Origin: Perlucidibaca wandonensis
Lineage (GTDB): Bacteria; Pseudomonadota; Gammaproteobacteria; Pseudomonadales; Moraxellaceae
Assembly: GCF_042677145.1 (NCBI RefSeq)
Contig: NZ_JBHTIT010000001.1
Location: 1,922,001 to 1,986,000, forward strand
Direction: 5' to 3'
DNA: 64,000 nt
In this document: positions 16,320-24,019 of the stretch, piece after piece
Layout: every line of letters begins with the position of its first letter
How positions within the stretch are numbered: position 1 is the first letter of the stretch
Translations under genes and position numbers: made by a program
The notes under the pieces: generated by a model
Told to the model about the DNA's origin: nothing
Seen by the model: the letters and a program-made list of their open reading frames with translations, nothing else
The model's database searches: none

Positions 16320-17264
16320 CTATTTTGTGCTCTCAACAAACTCGGCAATAGCCTCAATCGCGGCATTCGCCTCTGGCAGCATATCGGCCAGCATTTGGAA
16401 GTCATGCCACATGCCATCCCAAACCGTCAGCTGCAATGCCCAGCCGCAGGCATCTGCACGCACCTTTAAGCGCTCCGAGTCGCTCAGCAAGATCTCATTC
16501 GTGCCAACCTGCACCAATGTCTTCGGCAGACCTGCCAGATCAGCAAATAATGGTGACACGCCGGGGTCATCGGCAGCTGTTTTGCCTAAATAGAGCGGCG
16601 TTTTGGCATATATCCATGCCTGACTAAGCATCGGATCTAGATCATTTTTAGACTGTAGCGACTCACCTTGCAGCGTGAGATCGACCCAAGGCGAAATCAA
16701 TGCCATCCGCGCTGGTAACGGCTCGCCACGATCACGCAGACGCAGAGCCAGCGCTAGTGCCATGCCACCGCCAGCAGAATCGCCCATTAGCGAGATATGC
16801 TCGGGCGAAACACCTTTCTTCAACAGCGCAAGATAGCTTTGATGCACATCATCGAGCCCGCCAGGATAAGGAGCCTCTGGCGCCAAACGATACGTCGGCA
16901 CATAGGTTGTGGCCTTAAGCGCCAAACACAGACGACTAGTTAAAGGCCGGTGCGTACGCGGCGAACAGGCGACATAGCCGCCACCGTGGACAAAAAACAG
17001 CACTTGCTCGCTGGCACCTGCTGCCGGCGTAATCAATTCACAGTCACGGCCTGCCAATCGAGTGCTGCTAATTTTTGCAGCACGAGGTATCAAGCCATAG
17101 CGCAACAGGCCTTCCGTGAGGCTGCGCATGGTAGGCACAGGTATTTTGCTCGCCCATAAAGGACGCATCGTGGCGCGAAGGACCGCCGGCAATGCTTTTT
17201 TAGCGATGACACTCTGCATGTGCTTTGCGCCGCTCAACTTTAATGAAATAATCTCTCTGCTCAT
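16320..17264 (-). CDS. HSL-family alpha/beta hydrolase (esterase/lipase)
   Basis: The 314-residue enzyme belongs to the hormone-sensitive-lipase branch of esterases. The oxyanion motif H-G-G-G-Y lies near residue 90, and the nucleophile motif G-D-S-A-G-G-G near residue 160. A C-terminal W-H-D-F provides the histidine. The ATG at 17264 is chosen because GAGA precedes it and the N-terminal extension from 17330 has no family support. It has no signal peptide, so it is probably cytoplasmic. It is a single-gene unit divergent from rpmB. Confidence 0.87.
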   Translation of the reverse strand: MSREIISLKLSGAKHMQSVIAKKALPAVLRATMRPLWASKIPVPTMRSLTEGLLRYGLIPRAAKISSTRLAGRDCELITPAAGASEQVLFFVHGGGYVACSPRTHRPLTSRLCLALKATTYVPTYRLAPEAPYPGGLDDVHQSYLALLKKGVSPEHISLMGDSAGGGMALALALRLRDRGEPLPARMALISPWVDLTLQGESLQSKNDLDPMLSQAWIYAKTPLYLGKTAADDPGVSPLFADLAGLPKTLVQVGTNEILLSDSERLKVRADACGWALQLTVWDGMWHDFQMLADMLPEANAAIEAIAEFVESTK

Positions 17265-17346
17265 GCGTAATTTCTCTGTTTTACTCGTCGTGAATCGTAG
17301 AAAACGCCAAATATAGGCGATCTGGAACAAAATTTCGCCGTTTACG

Positions 17347-17375
17347 TTGAAGCGTGCGACTTGTTCTGGTATAAA
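17347..17375 (+). promoter_or_regulatory. Sigma-70 promoter of rpmB-rpmG
   Basis: TTGAAG (17347-17352) and TATAAA (17370-17375) are separated by the ideal 17 bases and lie about 60 bases before rpmB. Confidence 0.75.
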
Positions 17376-17434
17376 TCGCGCCCTCGCTGTCGGCCGCCGT
17401 TTGGCGGCGAGCTGAATGAATTGCGGAGACCGAA

Positions 17435-17671
17435 ATGTCTAAAGTTTGCCAAGTTACAGGCAAGCGTCCGATTGTTGGCAACAACGTATCGCACGCGAAC
17501 AACAAAACGAAGCGTCGCTTCGAACCAAATTTGCACTACAAACGTTTTTGGCTAGATAGCGAAAAACGCTTCGTGCGTCTGCGCGTGTCCACTAAAGGCA
17601 TGCGTACCATCGACAAACTGGGTGTTGACGTGATCGTTGCTGATCTGCGCGCTCAGGGCGTTACTGTTTAA
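17435..17671 (+). CDS. rpmB: 50S ribosomal protein L28
   Basis: The 78-residue protein opens M-S-K-V-C-Q-V-T-G-K-R-P and continues with N-N-K-T-K-R-R-F-x-P-N-L, the standard L28 signature. Length is exactly that of gammaproteobacterial L28. A CGGAG-type ribosome site precedes the ATG. It is followed by rpmG after 23 bases, the usual pairing. Confidence 0.98.
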   Translation: MSKVCQVTGKRPIVGNNVSHANNKTKRRFEPNLHYKRFWLDSEKRFVRLRVSTKGMRTIDKLGVDVIVADLRAQGVTV

Positions 17672-17694
17672 GCCGCTGGTAAAGGAGTCACATC

Positions 17695-17850
17695 ATGCGC
17701 GATAAGATTCGTCTTGTGTCCACTGCTGGCACTGGCTATTTCTACACAACCACAAAGAACAAACGCACTATGCCGGAAAAAATGGAGATCAAAAAATTTG
17801 ATCCCAAAATCCGTCAACACGTGATGTTCAAAGAAGCTAAAATCAAGTAA
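17695..17850 (+). CDS. rpmG: 50S ribosomal protein L33
   Basis: This 51-residue protein reads M-R-D-K-I-R-L-V-S-T-A-G-T-G and ends F-K-E-A-K-I-K, like L33 of other gammaproteobacteria. It lacks the paired C-x-x-C zinc motifs, so it is the zinc-independent form. AAAGGAG lies about 8 bases before the ATG. It is co-transcribed with rpmB and followed by a strong terminator. Confidence 0.98.
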   Translation: MRDKIRLVSTAGTGYFYTTTKNKRTMPEKMEIKKFDPKIRQHVMFKEAKIK

Positions 17851-17885
17851 TTGCCGTTTTTTAGCAATTAGTTGCAGCTTCTCGC

Positions 17886-17915
17886 AAAAAAGCCCGACAT
17901 TGTTCGGGCTTTTTT
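17886..17915. terminator. Bidirectional intrinsic terminator after rpmG
   Basis: A stem of AAAAAAGCCCGA and its complement, with a 6-base loop, ends in a T run on both strands. It terminates rpmB-rpmG and the convergent acylase gene. Confidence 0.93.
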
Positions 17916-17953
17916 GTGCTTACTGATTATCTGCCTAAGATGGCACCATTAAT

Positions 17954-20812
17954 CTACTCAAAACCAATTCGCTGCACCCAACTGCCGCGATCTTGGTAGG
18001 GCATGGTCACACACGATGTGCCTGGCACCGTCGATGCGCCTGGGCCAATCACACCAGACAGTGAACAAAGCTGGCTGCGTGGGTGCACCCGACGGCATTG
18101 CGCCAATAACCCCGGCGTGAGCTCGCCGCCATTGGCACACGTCTGACTCAAGCGACTGGCCGTCAAGTTTAAGCTTTCAACCATCAATTGCTCCAAGCTA
18201 CGCCCTGCCGCCCACGGCCATCGCGTGGCAATGCTCGAGCGACCAGGCGCCAAAATACGCAGCGCCACGTTATCCATCACACTTTGATCAAAAACATGGC
18301 TGCCTACACCAGCAAAGCGATCATAGGCGCTCCCCTCGCCCAGAGGAGCCTCACGCAGGCGCGCAAATAGGCTATCGCGCAGGGACCTGATCCACTCATC
18401 AAATACTGTCGCACCAGGAGTGTCACGCGCCATCGGATCCTTAATATCTAAACCCTTAGCGTAATGGCGACGATCCCAGCTCAACATGGCTTCAAGTAAT
18501 AAACGACTTGGCGCGCTGAGCTGACTCGCCTGGGCATCATAAAAGCGCTGCAGGATAGGCACAAACTCACGTGCCCTCGGATCAGTCGTACCAACCGCTT
18601 CATCAAGCGCAATCAAATCACTAAAAGCCCAATCATGCCGACTGGCCAGCAGGTCGGCGATAATTGTCACCCGCTGCCCAGCACCACCTGGACGACTCGT
18701 ACTGCCCAAGCCTTCGCCATCAAGCCAGCCCAATGCCGGCTTATTATTCCAGTTCGCCAGATAGCCTTGAGCCGGATCACGTATTTGAGGAGTTGCGCTA
18801 AATGATAAGGTGCCATCGAAGTCAAACTCACCGGTACCTTTGATGGGCAGGCGCATATCAGTGCTGGGATGGCGCTTGGCATGAAGCCCAGGATGATAAA
18901 ACGCAATATGGCCATCCCGAGTGGCTACGACAGTGTTCTCATTCCAAGTGACGAGCGCCATGGCAGCATCAAACTCTGCAAATGTTTTCGCTCGACTCCA
19001 CGCTTGAATCCCCTCAATAGTCTCAATCTCGCGCAACCACATGGCATAACTCACACTACGCCCGAGGCCTGCATCATCGTCTCGTGCCACCAATGGCCCG
19101 TGCAGCGTTCGACACAGCTGCGCAGATGTACTCAGTAGCGCCGGCAATAACGGCACACCCTGCGTCGCTGCTCGATACTTAATCGACTCTTGCCGACAAC
19201 TCATATTTTTCCATAAACCATCGTGGAAATACTGATTTGCGAGACACTCGCCTTGTCCACGCTGTGCCGTGGAGCAGAGCGTCTCAATGAAGCTGTCTAT
19301 TGTTTTTGAATACCCCGTTGTTAAGCCCCACGCCGCATGATTGCTATAGCCAATGCCCACAGCTGGCAAAATTGGTACCGAAGCACCACGCGCAGATACT
19401 CCTGGTATATTTATCTCAAACTCTACTAACAAGAGTGGATAGGCATAGCCCAGCTGAGGCCCAGCAACCAATAAAGTACCACCACTCTTTGTTCTACTTG
19501 AGCCTATGGCATAGGCATGCGAACCGCCATGCAGATAGGCACGCAGCTCATTCATGGCCACCTGTACTCGCTGAGTCAACTCGCGGCTTGCATATTTTTG
19601 CGCGGCAGTAGGTGACACTAATGCTGACTTTGCTAGCACCCATGTAGATGGTCGCTCAGCCCATGCCAGCATTTTTTGCCCAGCCTTCGGCACCAGCACT
19701 TCACGCGGCACCGCGCTCGCAAGAGCGGATGAGGCCGATGTTGCCATAGCGATGACCGGCAACCCACATGGCACTGGCGCCGGAGCTGCGCCCGTGCCCA
19801 AACCATTAGCTAAAGTAACCGGCAAAGTCATCGCCCATGTCGCCTGTTGCTCAAAAACAGCCTCTCTAGCAGGCTTCGGCGTGGTGTGATTACTAAAACG
19901 TGGCCCGCTAGACGGTACGCTTACCGCTGCCTGCTGATCATCCAACCAAGTAAAATCGAGGAATGCATCTTTGCCCGCCCGTTCAGAGCCTAGGCTTGTC
20001 GATAACGACTTTAGCAGCTCCACGTTGGCCATCTCATTACCACCCTCTGCAGCCACAAAGCGCGTGATATAAACCCCTGACGCCAACACATCACTTACTG
20101 TAATCGGCTCAGGCAAACTAGTGAGCAGGCCATACTCAGCTGGTAATAAAGTGGGGTTGTTGCGCACCGCCGCAATGCGCGCATTAACACCATCGACATA
20201 GCCCAAAACCGAGGCTTTAGCTTCGCTTGTAGCGGCATCAAACATGGTTTGATATTCAGCCTCGGTATAGGCCAGTAGGCGCTGCTGTATATCTGCTGGA
20301 ACTGCACTGCAGCCAGTCAACTCAGCAAGCGTGCCTTTGGCTGTACGACGCACCGCATCGAGTAAAAACAAACGATCTTCGGCAATGGCATAGCCCACGC
20401 CATACCAACCATCCTGCGTGTTATCGGCATAGACAATGGGCACGCCAAAGTCATCACGATAAATACTTATGCCTGATTTTGGCGAGGAAGGGCTGCCAGG
20501 TCGTGTCCCTAGCACCGCCGGCTTTGCACGAAACGACCAGTACAACTCGCGCTGATCGTCGATATGCGAGCCATAACTGGCAGGACTACCACTCAGCAAG
20601 CCTTGCGCCTGTCCAAGCAAGCTGACGTTGCCACTTTGGCCAGGAGGCAAGACTGTCTCAGCACGTAATACACGCGCGCCACCAGCATTGCCATTATTAG
20701 CGCTTGAACTAGTGCTGCTGCTATCGCTATCGCCGCAAGCTATCAAGCTGCAAGCAGCGACTACCGTTAAAGCTTGGCGCATCTTTAACGAAAACGAGTG
20801 TCCGATTTTCAT
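17954..20812 (-). CDS. Penicillin-acylase family lipoprotein (Ntn hydrolase)
   Basis: The 952-residue protein belongs to the penicillin amidase / acyl-homoserine-lactone acylase superfamily of self-cleaving N-terminal-nucleophile hydrolases. A lipoprotein signal ends in L-I-A-C. The alpha part has I-Y-R-D-D-F-G-V-P and G-Y-A-I-A-E-D-R-L-F. The predicted autocleavage site is H-G-G|S-H-A-Y-A-I-G, making S431 the nucleophile, and Y-S-N-H-A-A-W-G-L-T-T-G follows as in the family. The ATG at 20812 has AAGGGG upstream. A long Ser/Ala/Pro-rich insert (about residues 295-390) precedes the cleavage site. The substrate (quorum signal, lactam, lipid amide) cannot be read from sequence. Confidence 0.88.
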   Translation of the reverse strand: MKIGHSFSLKMRQALTVVAACSLIACGDSDSSSTSSSANNGNAGGARVLRAETVLPPGQSGNVSLLGQAQGLLSGSPASYGSHIDDQRELYWSFRAKPAVLGTRPGSPSSPKSGISIYRDDFGVPIVYADNTQDGWYGVGYAIAEDRLFLLDAVRRTAKGTLAELTGCSAVPADIQQRLLAYTEAEYQTMFDAATSEAKASVLGYVDGVNARIAAVRNNPTLLPAEYGLLTSLPEPITVSDVLASGVYITRFVAAEGGNEMANVELLKSLSTSLGSERAGKDAFLDFTWLDDQQAAVSVPSSGPRFSNHTTPKPAREAVFEQQATWAMTLPVTLANGLGTGAAPAPVPCGLPVIAMATSASSALASAVPREVLVPKAGQKMLAWAERPSTWVLAKSALVSPTAAQKYASRELTQRVQVAMNELRAYLHGGSHAYAIGSSRTKSGGTLLVAGPQLGYAYPLLLVEFEINIPGVSARGASVPILPAVGIGYSNHAAWGLTTGYSKTIDSFIETLCSTAQRGQGECLANQYFHDGLWKNMSCRQESIKYRAATQGVPLLPALLSTSAQLCRTLHGPLVARDDDAGLGRSVSYAMWLREIETIEGIQAWSRAKTFAEFDAAMALVTWNENTVVATRDGHIAFYHPGLHAKRHPSTDMRLPIKGTGEFDFDGTLSFSATPQIRDPAQGYLANWNNKPALGWLDGEGLGSTSRPGGAGQRVTIIADLLASRHDWAFSDLIALDEAVGTTDPRAREFVPILQRFYDAQASQLSAPSRLLLEAMLSWDRRHYAKGLDIKDPMARDTPGATVFDEWIRSLRDSLFARLREAPLGEGSAYDRFAGVGSHVFDQSVMDNVALRILAPGRSSIATRWPWAAGRSLEQLMVESLNLTASRLSQTCANGGELTPGLLAQCRRVHPRSQLCSLSGVIGPGASTVPGTSCVTMPYQDRGSWVQRIGFE

Positions 20813-20974
20813 GCAGCGCCCCTTAGGAGTCTTCTTGTTATTACTGCACTGTAATACCTGATTCACAGCCATCCAAGCACAGTTGCTAGAATATTCACGG
20901 ACACATCATCTTGTTTAGTCTATGAATCGACTTTGTTCCCCTATACTCAAGTGGTGTTTTTATCATTGAGCCCT

Positions 20975-21751
20975 ATGAACAGCACCTCAACTCTCGCTTG
21001 GCGCTGGCGCCACCATGCCCTACAAGCTATCGACCGCATTGATGCTATTCGCCTTGATGACTTGCTCGGCATCGACCGCCAAAAGGCTGCCCTACGCGAA
21101 AACACCGCTCAGTTTGTTGCTGGCCTTCCCGCCAACCACGCTCTAATGACCGGTGCTCGTGGCACAGGCAAATCCAGCCTCGTGAAAGCATTACTCAATG
21201 AGTTTGCCGATGAGGGCCTGCGCTTAATTGAAGTGCCGCCACACGACCTCATCGACTTACCAGAAATCGTTGCACCATTACGCGGCAAGCCCGAGCGCTT
21301 TATTTTATATGTTGATGATTTCTCTGTAGCTAACGCCGATCCAGCGCTTATTGCACTGAAAACCGCACTCGATGGCGGCATTGAAGCACCCGCCGATAAT
21401 GTGCTCATCTATGCAACCAGTAATCGCCGCTTTCTCATGCCCACTGTGCATGCCGATAACAAAGAGTTTCAATGGATAGACGACGAAGTGCATCCCGGCG
21501 AATCCACCGAAGAGAAAATTTCGCTGTCGGAGCGTTTCGGCCTCTGGCTATCATTCTTAGCCTTCTCGCAGGCCGATTACGAGCGCTTGGTGCAGCATCA
21601 TTTACAGCAGCTCGGGTACACCGAATGGAGTAAAAATATCCGTGGCGAGGCCCTACGTTGGGCTCAAACTCGAGCCTCACGCAGTGGCCGCGTGGCACAG
21701 CAATTTGCCCGTCATTGGGTAGGATCACAGCAACTCAACGTCCAAAAATAA
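20975..21751 (+). CDS. DUF815-family AAA-type ATPase
   Basis: This 258-residue protein has the P-loop G-A-R-G-T-G-K-S-S-L near residue 60, a Walker B-like F-I-L-Y-V-D-D-F-S near 110, and sensor-like I-Y-A-T-S-N-R-R-F-L-M near 155, the layout of DUF815 ATPases. The cellular role of the family is poorly defined. The ATG at 20975 fits family starts; the frame extends to a TTG at 20933. The ECF sigma gene begins 20 bases after its stop, so it may share a transcript with that gene. Confidence 0.88.
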   Translation: MNSTSTLAWRWRHHALQAIDRIDAIRLDDLLGIDRQKAALRENTAQFVAGLPANHALMTGARGTGKSSLVKALLNEFADEGLRLIEVPPHDLIDLPEIVAPLRGKPERFILYVDDFSVANADPALIALKTALDGGIEAPADNVLIYATSNRRFLMPTVHADNKEFQWIDDEVHPGESTEEKISLSERFGLWLSFLAFSQADYERLVQHHLQQLGYTEWSKNIRGEALRWAQTRASRSGRVAQQFARHWVGSQQLNVQK

Positions 21752-21771
21752 TAGCTAGAGGGAGACTACGG

Positions 21772-22416
21772 ATGGCCACAGCCACCGAATCGAAAATCAA
21801 TGCCGACAGTAGCGAACGTGATTTACTTGCTGCCTTGCGCGGGGGTCAACAATCGGCCTGGGGTGAGGCCATGCGTCGCTTTGGCGGTGCAATGGTTGCA
21901 GCCGCACGCAGCATTGCGCCGCGTCATGCCGAAGATGCTGTGCAAGAGAGCTGGATTTCGGCCTATTCCGCCATCGCCAACTTTGAAGGCCGTTCAGGCC
22001 TGAAAACATGGCTCGTACGCATTGCCATGAACAAGTCTTACAACATCATTCGCAGCCAAAAACGTGAAGTGTCGTTAGAGGGCCTCGAGGGTGAGCACGA
22101 CCCACTGGCTAATGCTTTTGTGCCTGGCGGACCTTTCGGTACGCAATGGGGCGTGCAATTTCAGCGCTGGACCGATGACACCCCACAAGCATTGCTTGAA
22201 GCGCATGTGCTGCAGGACTGCCTAGAACACCACATGGCCGACTTGCCCGATGGTCAACGCATGGCACTAACACTGAAGGATATTGAAGGGCTTTCCCCGA
22301 AAGAAATTTGTAACACCTTGGCCATTTCGCAGTCTAACTTTCGTGTCTTGCTGCACAGGGCGCGAATCCGCGTATTTACTATGGTGTCGCATTACGAGGA
22401 GACAGGCGAATGCTAA
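21772..22416 (+). CDS. ECF-type RNA polymerase sigma factor
   Basis: The 214-residue protein has the two conserved sigma regions only. Region 2 contains H-A-E-D-A-V-Q-E-S-W-I and F-E-G-R-S-G-L-K-T-W-L-V-R-I-A-M-N (about residues 60-95). Region 4 contains L-P-D-G-Q-R-M-A-L-T-L-K-D-I-E-G-L-S-P-K with A-I-S-Q-S-N-F-R-V-L-L-H-R-A-R. The start at 21772 follows GAGGGAG. Its 3' end overlaps the next gene, a zinc-motif anti-sigma candidate, by 7 bases. It probably directs transcription of the Cys-rich peptide operon downstream. Confidence 0.93.
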   Translation: MATATESKINADSSERDLLAALRGGQQSAWGEAMRRFGGAMVAAARSIAPRHAEDAVQESWISAYSAIANFEGRSGLKTWLVRIAMNKSYNIIRSQKREVSLEGLEGEHDPLANAFVPGGPFGTQWGVQFQRWTDDTPQALLEAHVLQDCLEHHMADLPDGQRMALTLKDIEGLSPKEICNTLAISQSNFRVLLHRARIRVFTMVSHYEETGEC

Positions 22417-22652
22417 ATTGTCGTGATGTCGGCACTAATGCCACCGAGTTTTTATCCGGTGCACTGCCAATCAAAACCAACTTGCTGGTGACATGGCATG
22501 TGGTGCGCTGCGCTAACTGCAGACGCGCTGTCATCCAAATCATCACCATGCTGATAGCCCTGCGCAAGCGTGAAGCTAAGCCTGTTAGCGAAGAGCAAGT
22601 GCAGGCTTGGCTGCAAGCACTCGAAGAGCATAACCACACGCACCCTCACTGA
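22410..22652 (+). CDS. Putative zinc-binding anti-sigma factor
   Basis: The 80-residue soluble protein carries H30-x3-C34-x2-C37 plus an early C4, the zinc-binding anti-sigma (ZAS) pattern. I see no membrane helix long enough to be sure of. The gene overlaps the sigma factor gene by 7 bases, which is the usual arrangement for sigma/anti-sigma pairs and gives matched expression. Metal or thiol stress acting on the Cys/His site would be the natural signal, but that is inference. Confidence 0.75.
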   Translation: MLNCRDVGTNATEFLSGALPIKTNLLVTWHVVRCANCRRAVIQIITMLIALRKREAKPVSEEQVQAWLQALEEHNHTHPH

Positions 22653-22666
22653 TAACCGTTGTGTTA

Positions 22667-22697
22667 GCTGAGCCCATGGCCTCGCTGCTGGCTCAGC
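22667..22697. repeat. Stem-loop between anti-sigma and peptide genes
   Basis: An 8-bp perfect stem (GCTGAGCC / GGCTCAGC) with a 15-base loop lies just after the anti-sigma stop. No T run follows. It could stabilise or separate the regulatory and peptide transcripts. Confidence 0.5.
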
Positions 22698-22735
22698 GTT
22701 ATTCGCAAACAAAATGAAAAATGTTTCTTTTTGTA

Positions 22736-22765
22736 TGTAACGTTGTTGCTAGCGTCGTTGTCTAA
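22736..22765 (+). promoter_or_regulatory. Candidate ECF-sigma promoter of the Cys-rich peptide operon
   Basis: TGTAAC (22736-22741) is followed after 18 bases by GTCTAA (22760-22765). The AAC core at -35 and the GTCTAA at -10 resemble RpoE/ECF-type promoters. It lies 57 bases before the peptide ATG and directly downstream of the sigma/anti-sigma pair. Confidence 0.55.
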
Positions 22766-22821
22766 GCTGTGACGATGGCGCAAACACGATGCCAAGCGTC
22801 CTAACTTTTGAGGTAATACCG

Positions 22822-23109
22822 ATGAAAAAGCTACAGACTCTGACTCCAATCGCCGCCATGTTGGCTCTATCCATGACTGGCGTTGTACACGCTGGCGACA
22901 CCGCCGCTGCTAAAGCTGGCGAAGCCAAGTGTGGCGCGGCTAAAACCGAAGCTACTCAAGCTAGCTGTGGCGCAAAGAAAGCTGAAGAAGCCAAATGCGG
23001 AGCCGCTAAAACAGAAGCCGCCTCGAAAGCTGCTGAAGCTAAATGCGGCGCAGAAAAAGCGGCACACGAAGGCAAGTGCGGCGAAGCTAAATGCGGCGCT
23101 AAAAAGTAA
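22822..23109 (+). CDS. Secreted Cys-Gly-repeat peptide, bufferin/HvfA-like RiPP precursor
   Basis: The 95-residue precursor has a Sec signal peptide (about residues 1-24, cut after V-H-A). The rest is a low-complexity Lys/Ala/Glu/Gly tail with six Cys (C37, C49, C59, C75, C86, C91), each followed by Gly. Four lie in E-A-K-C-G, one in E-G-K-C-G and one in Q-A-S-C-G. In the HvfA / bufferin family such motifs are modified by a DUF692 multinuclear iron enzyme to give copper-binding groups in the periplasm. The DUF692 gene follows after 15 bases. The ATG at 22822 is chosen because the signal peptide starts there. Confidence 0.85.
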   Translation: MKKLQTLTPIAAMLALSMTGVVHAGDTAAAKAGEAKCGAAKTEATQASCGAKKAEEAKCGAAKTEAASKAAEAKCGAEKAAHEGKCGEAKCGAKK

Positions 23110-23124
23110 GTTATTGATAGTCGG

Positions 23125-23991
23125 ATGAACGTCTCTCACTCTGAGCCACGTTTTCCGGTGAATGGCACCGGTCTCGGTTTGCGACGCAGCTTTATGGCTG
23201 AGTTTCTCACCGAGTCGGAAGCCATCACGAACGCTACACGCCCCGATTTTTTTGAGATAGCACCTGAAAACTGGATTGGTCTTGGCGGCCGCTATGCTCG
23301 TGACTTACGCCAACTCACCGAGCGCTATCCCTTTCTATGCCATGGCTTGTCCCTATCTATTGGCGGCCCTGCACCACTCGATATTGATTTACTCAAGCGC
23401 ATCCGCGACTTCCTCGACACACATCAGATTCGCGCCTATTCCGAGCACTTGAGCTATACCGGTGATCAAGGCCATCTCTATGATTTGCTGCCCATCCCGA
23501 TGACGCGTGAAGCCGTGGACTATGTCGCCGCTCGCGTGCGCCAAGCGCAGGATGTTTTAGGTCGCCGCTTAATTTTGGAAAATGTCTCGACCTATGCCGC
23601 GCCCGGCTCAGAAATGGCCGAGCACGAATTTGTCAGCGAAGTCCTAAAAGCTGCCGACTGCGGTTTGTTGTTGGATGTGAACAATATTTTCGTCAACAGC
23701 ATCAATCATGGCTTCAATGCTCGCGAATACCTGCTCGCCTTACCGGCTGAGCGCATCAGCTATGTGCATATTGCTGGGCATTATCGCGAGGCTGAAGATT
23801 TACGCATCGACACTCACGGCGACTCGGTTTGCGATGATGTTTGGGCTCTACTTGATCAGGCCTATGCGCATTTCGGCGTGCTGCCAACATTGCTTGAGCG
23901 CGACTTTAATATTCCGCCAATGGCCGAGTTATTGAGCGAAATGCAGCTGATTCGCCGCGCACAAACACAGGCCATTAGCCGTGCCGCTTAA
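23125..23991 (+). CDS. DUF692 multinuclear non-heme iron oxidative enzyme (MNIO)
   Basis: The 288-residue TIM-barrel protein is of the MbnB/HvfB/BufB type, which uses two or three iron ions and O2 to modify cysteines of a precursor peptide. Candidate metal-binding segments are H73 in C-H-G-L-S-L-S-I-G-G, S-E-H-L-S-Y (E107/H108), L-E-N-V-S (E152), L-L-D-V-N-N (D184), Y-V-H-I-A-G-H (H215/H219), D-T-H-G-D (about 229-233) and L-L-E-R-D (E258). It sits directly behind the precursor gene and ahead of the DUF2063 partner, the usual three-gene order. Confidence 0.93.
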   Translation: MNVSHSEPRFPVNGTGLGLRRSFMAEFLTESEAITNATRPDFFEIAPENWIGLGGRYARDLRQLTERYPFLCHGLSLSIGGPAPLDIDLLKRIRDFLDTHQIRAYSEHLSYTGDQGHLYDLLPIPMTREAVDYVAARVRQAQDVLGRRLILENVSTYAAPGSEMAEHEFVSEVLKAADCGLLLDVNNIFVNSINHGFNAREYLLALPAERISYVHIAGHYREAEDLRIDTHGDSVCDDVWALLDQAYAHFGVLPTLLERDFNIPPMAELLSEMQLIRRAQTQAISRAA

Positions 23992-24019
23992 AGCATCTGT
24001 CTCAACTGAGGCTGAGGCC

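Noticed and set aside
22900..23105. Short DNA repeats resembling a CRISPR-like or tandem array
   Set aside because: The repeats are in-frame codons of the Cys-Gly peptide with irregular spacing; there are no spacers or cas genes.
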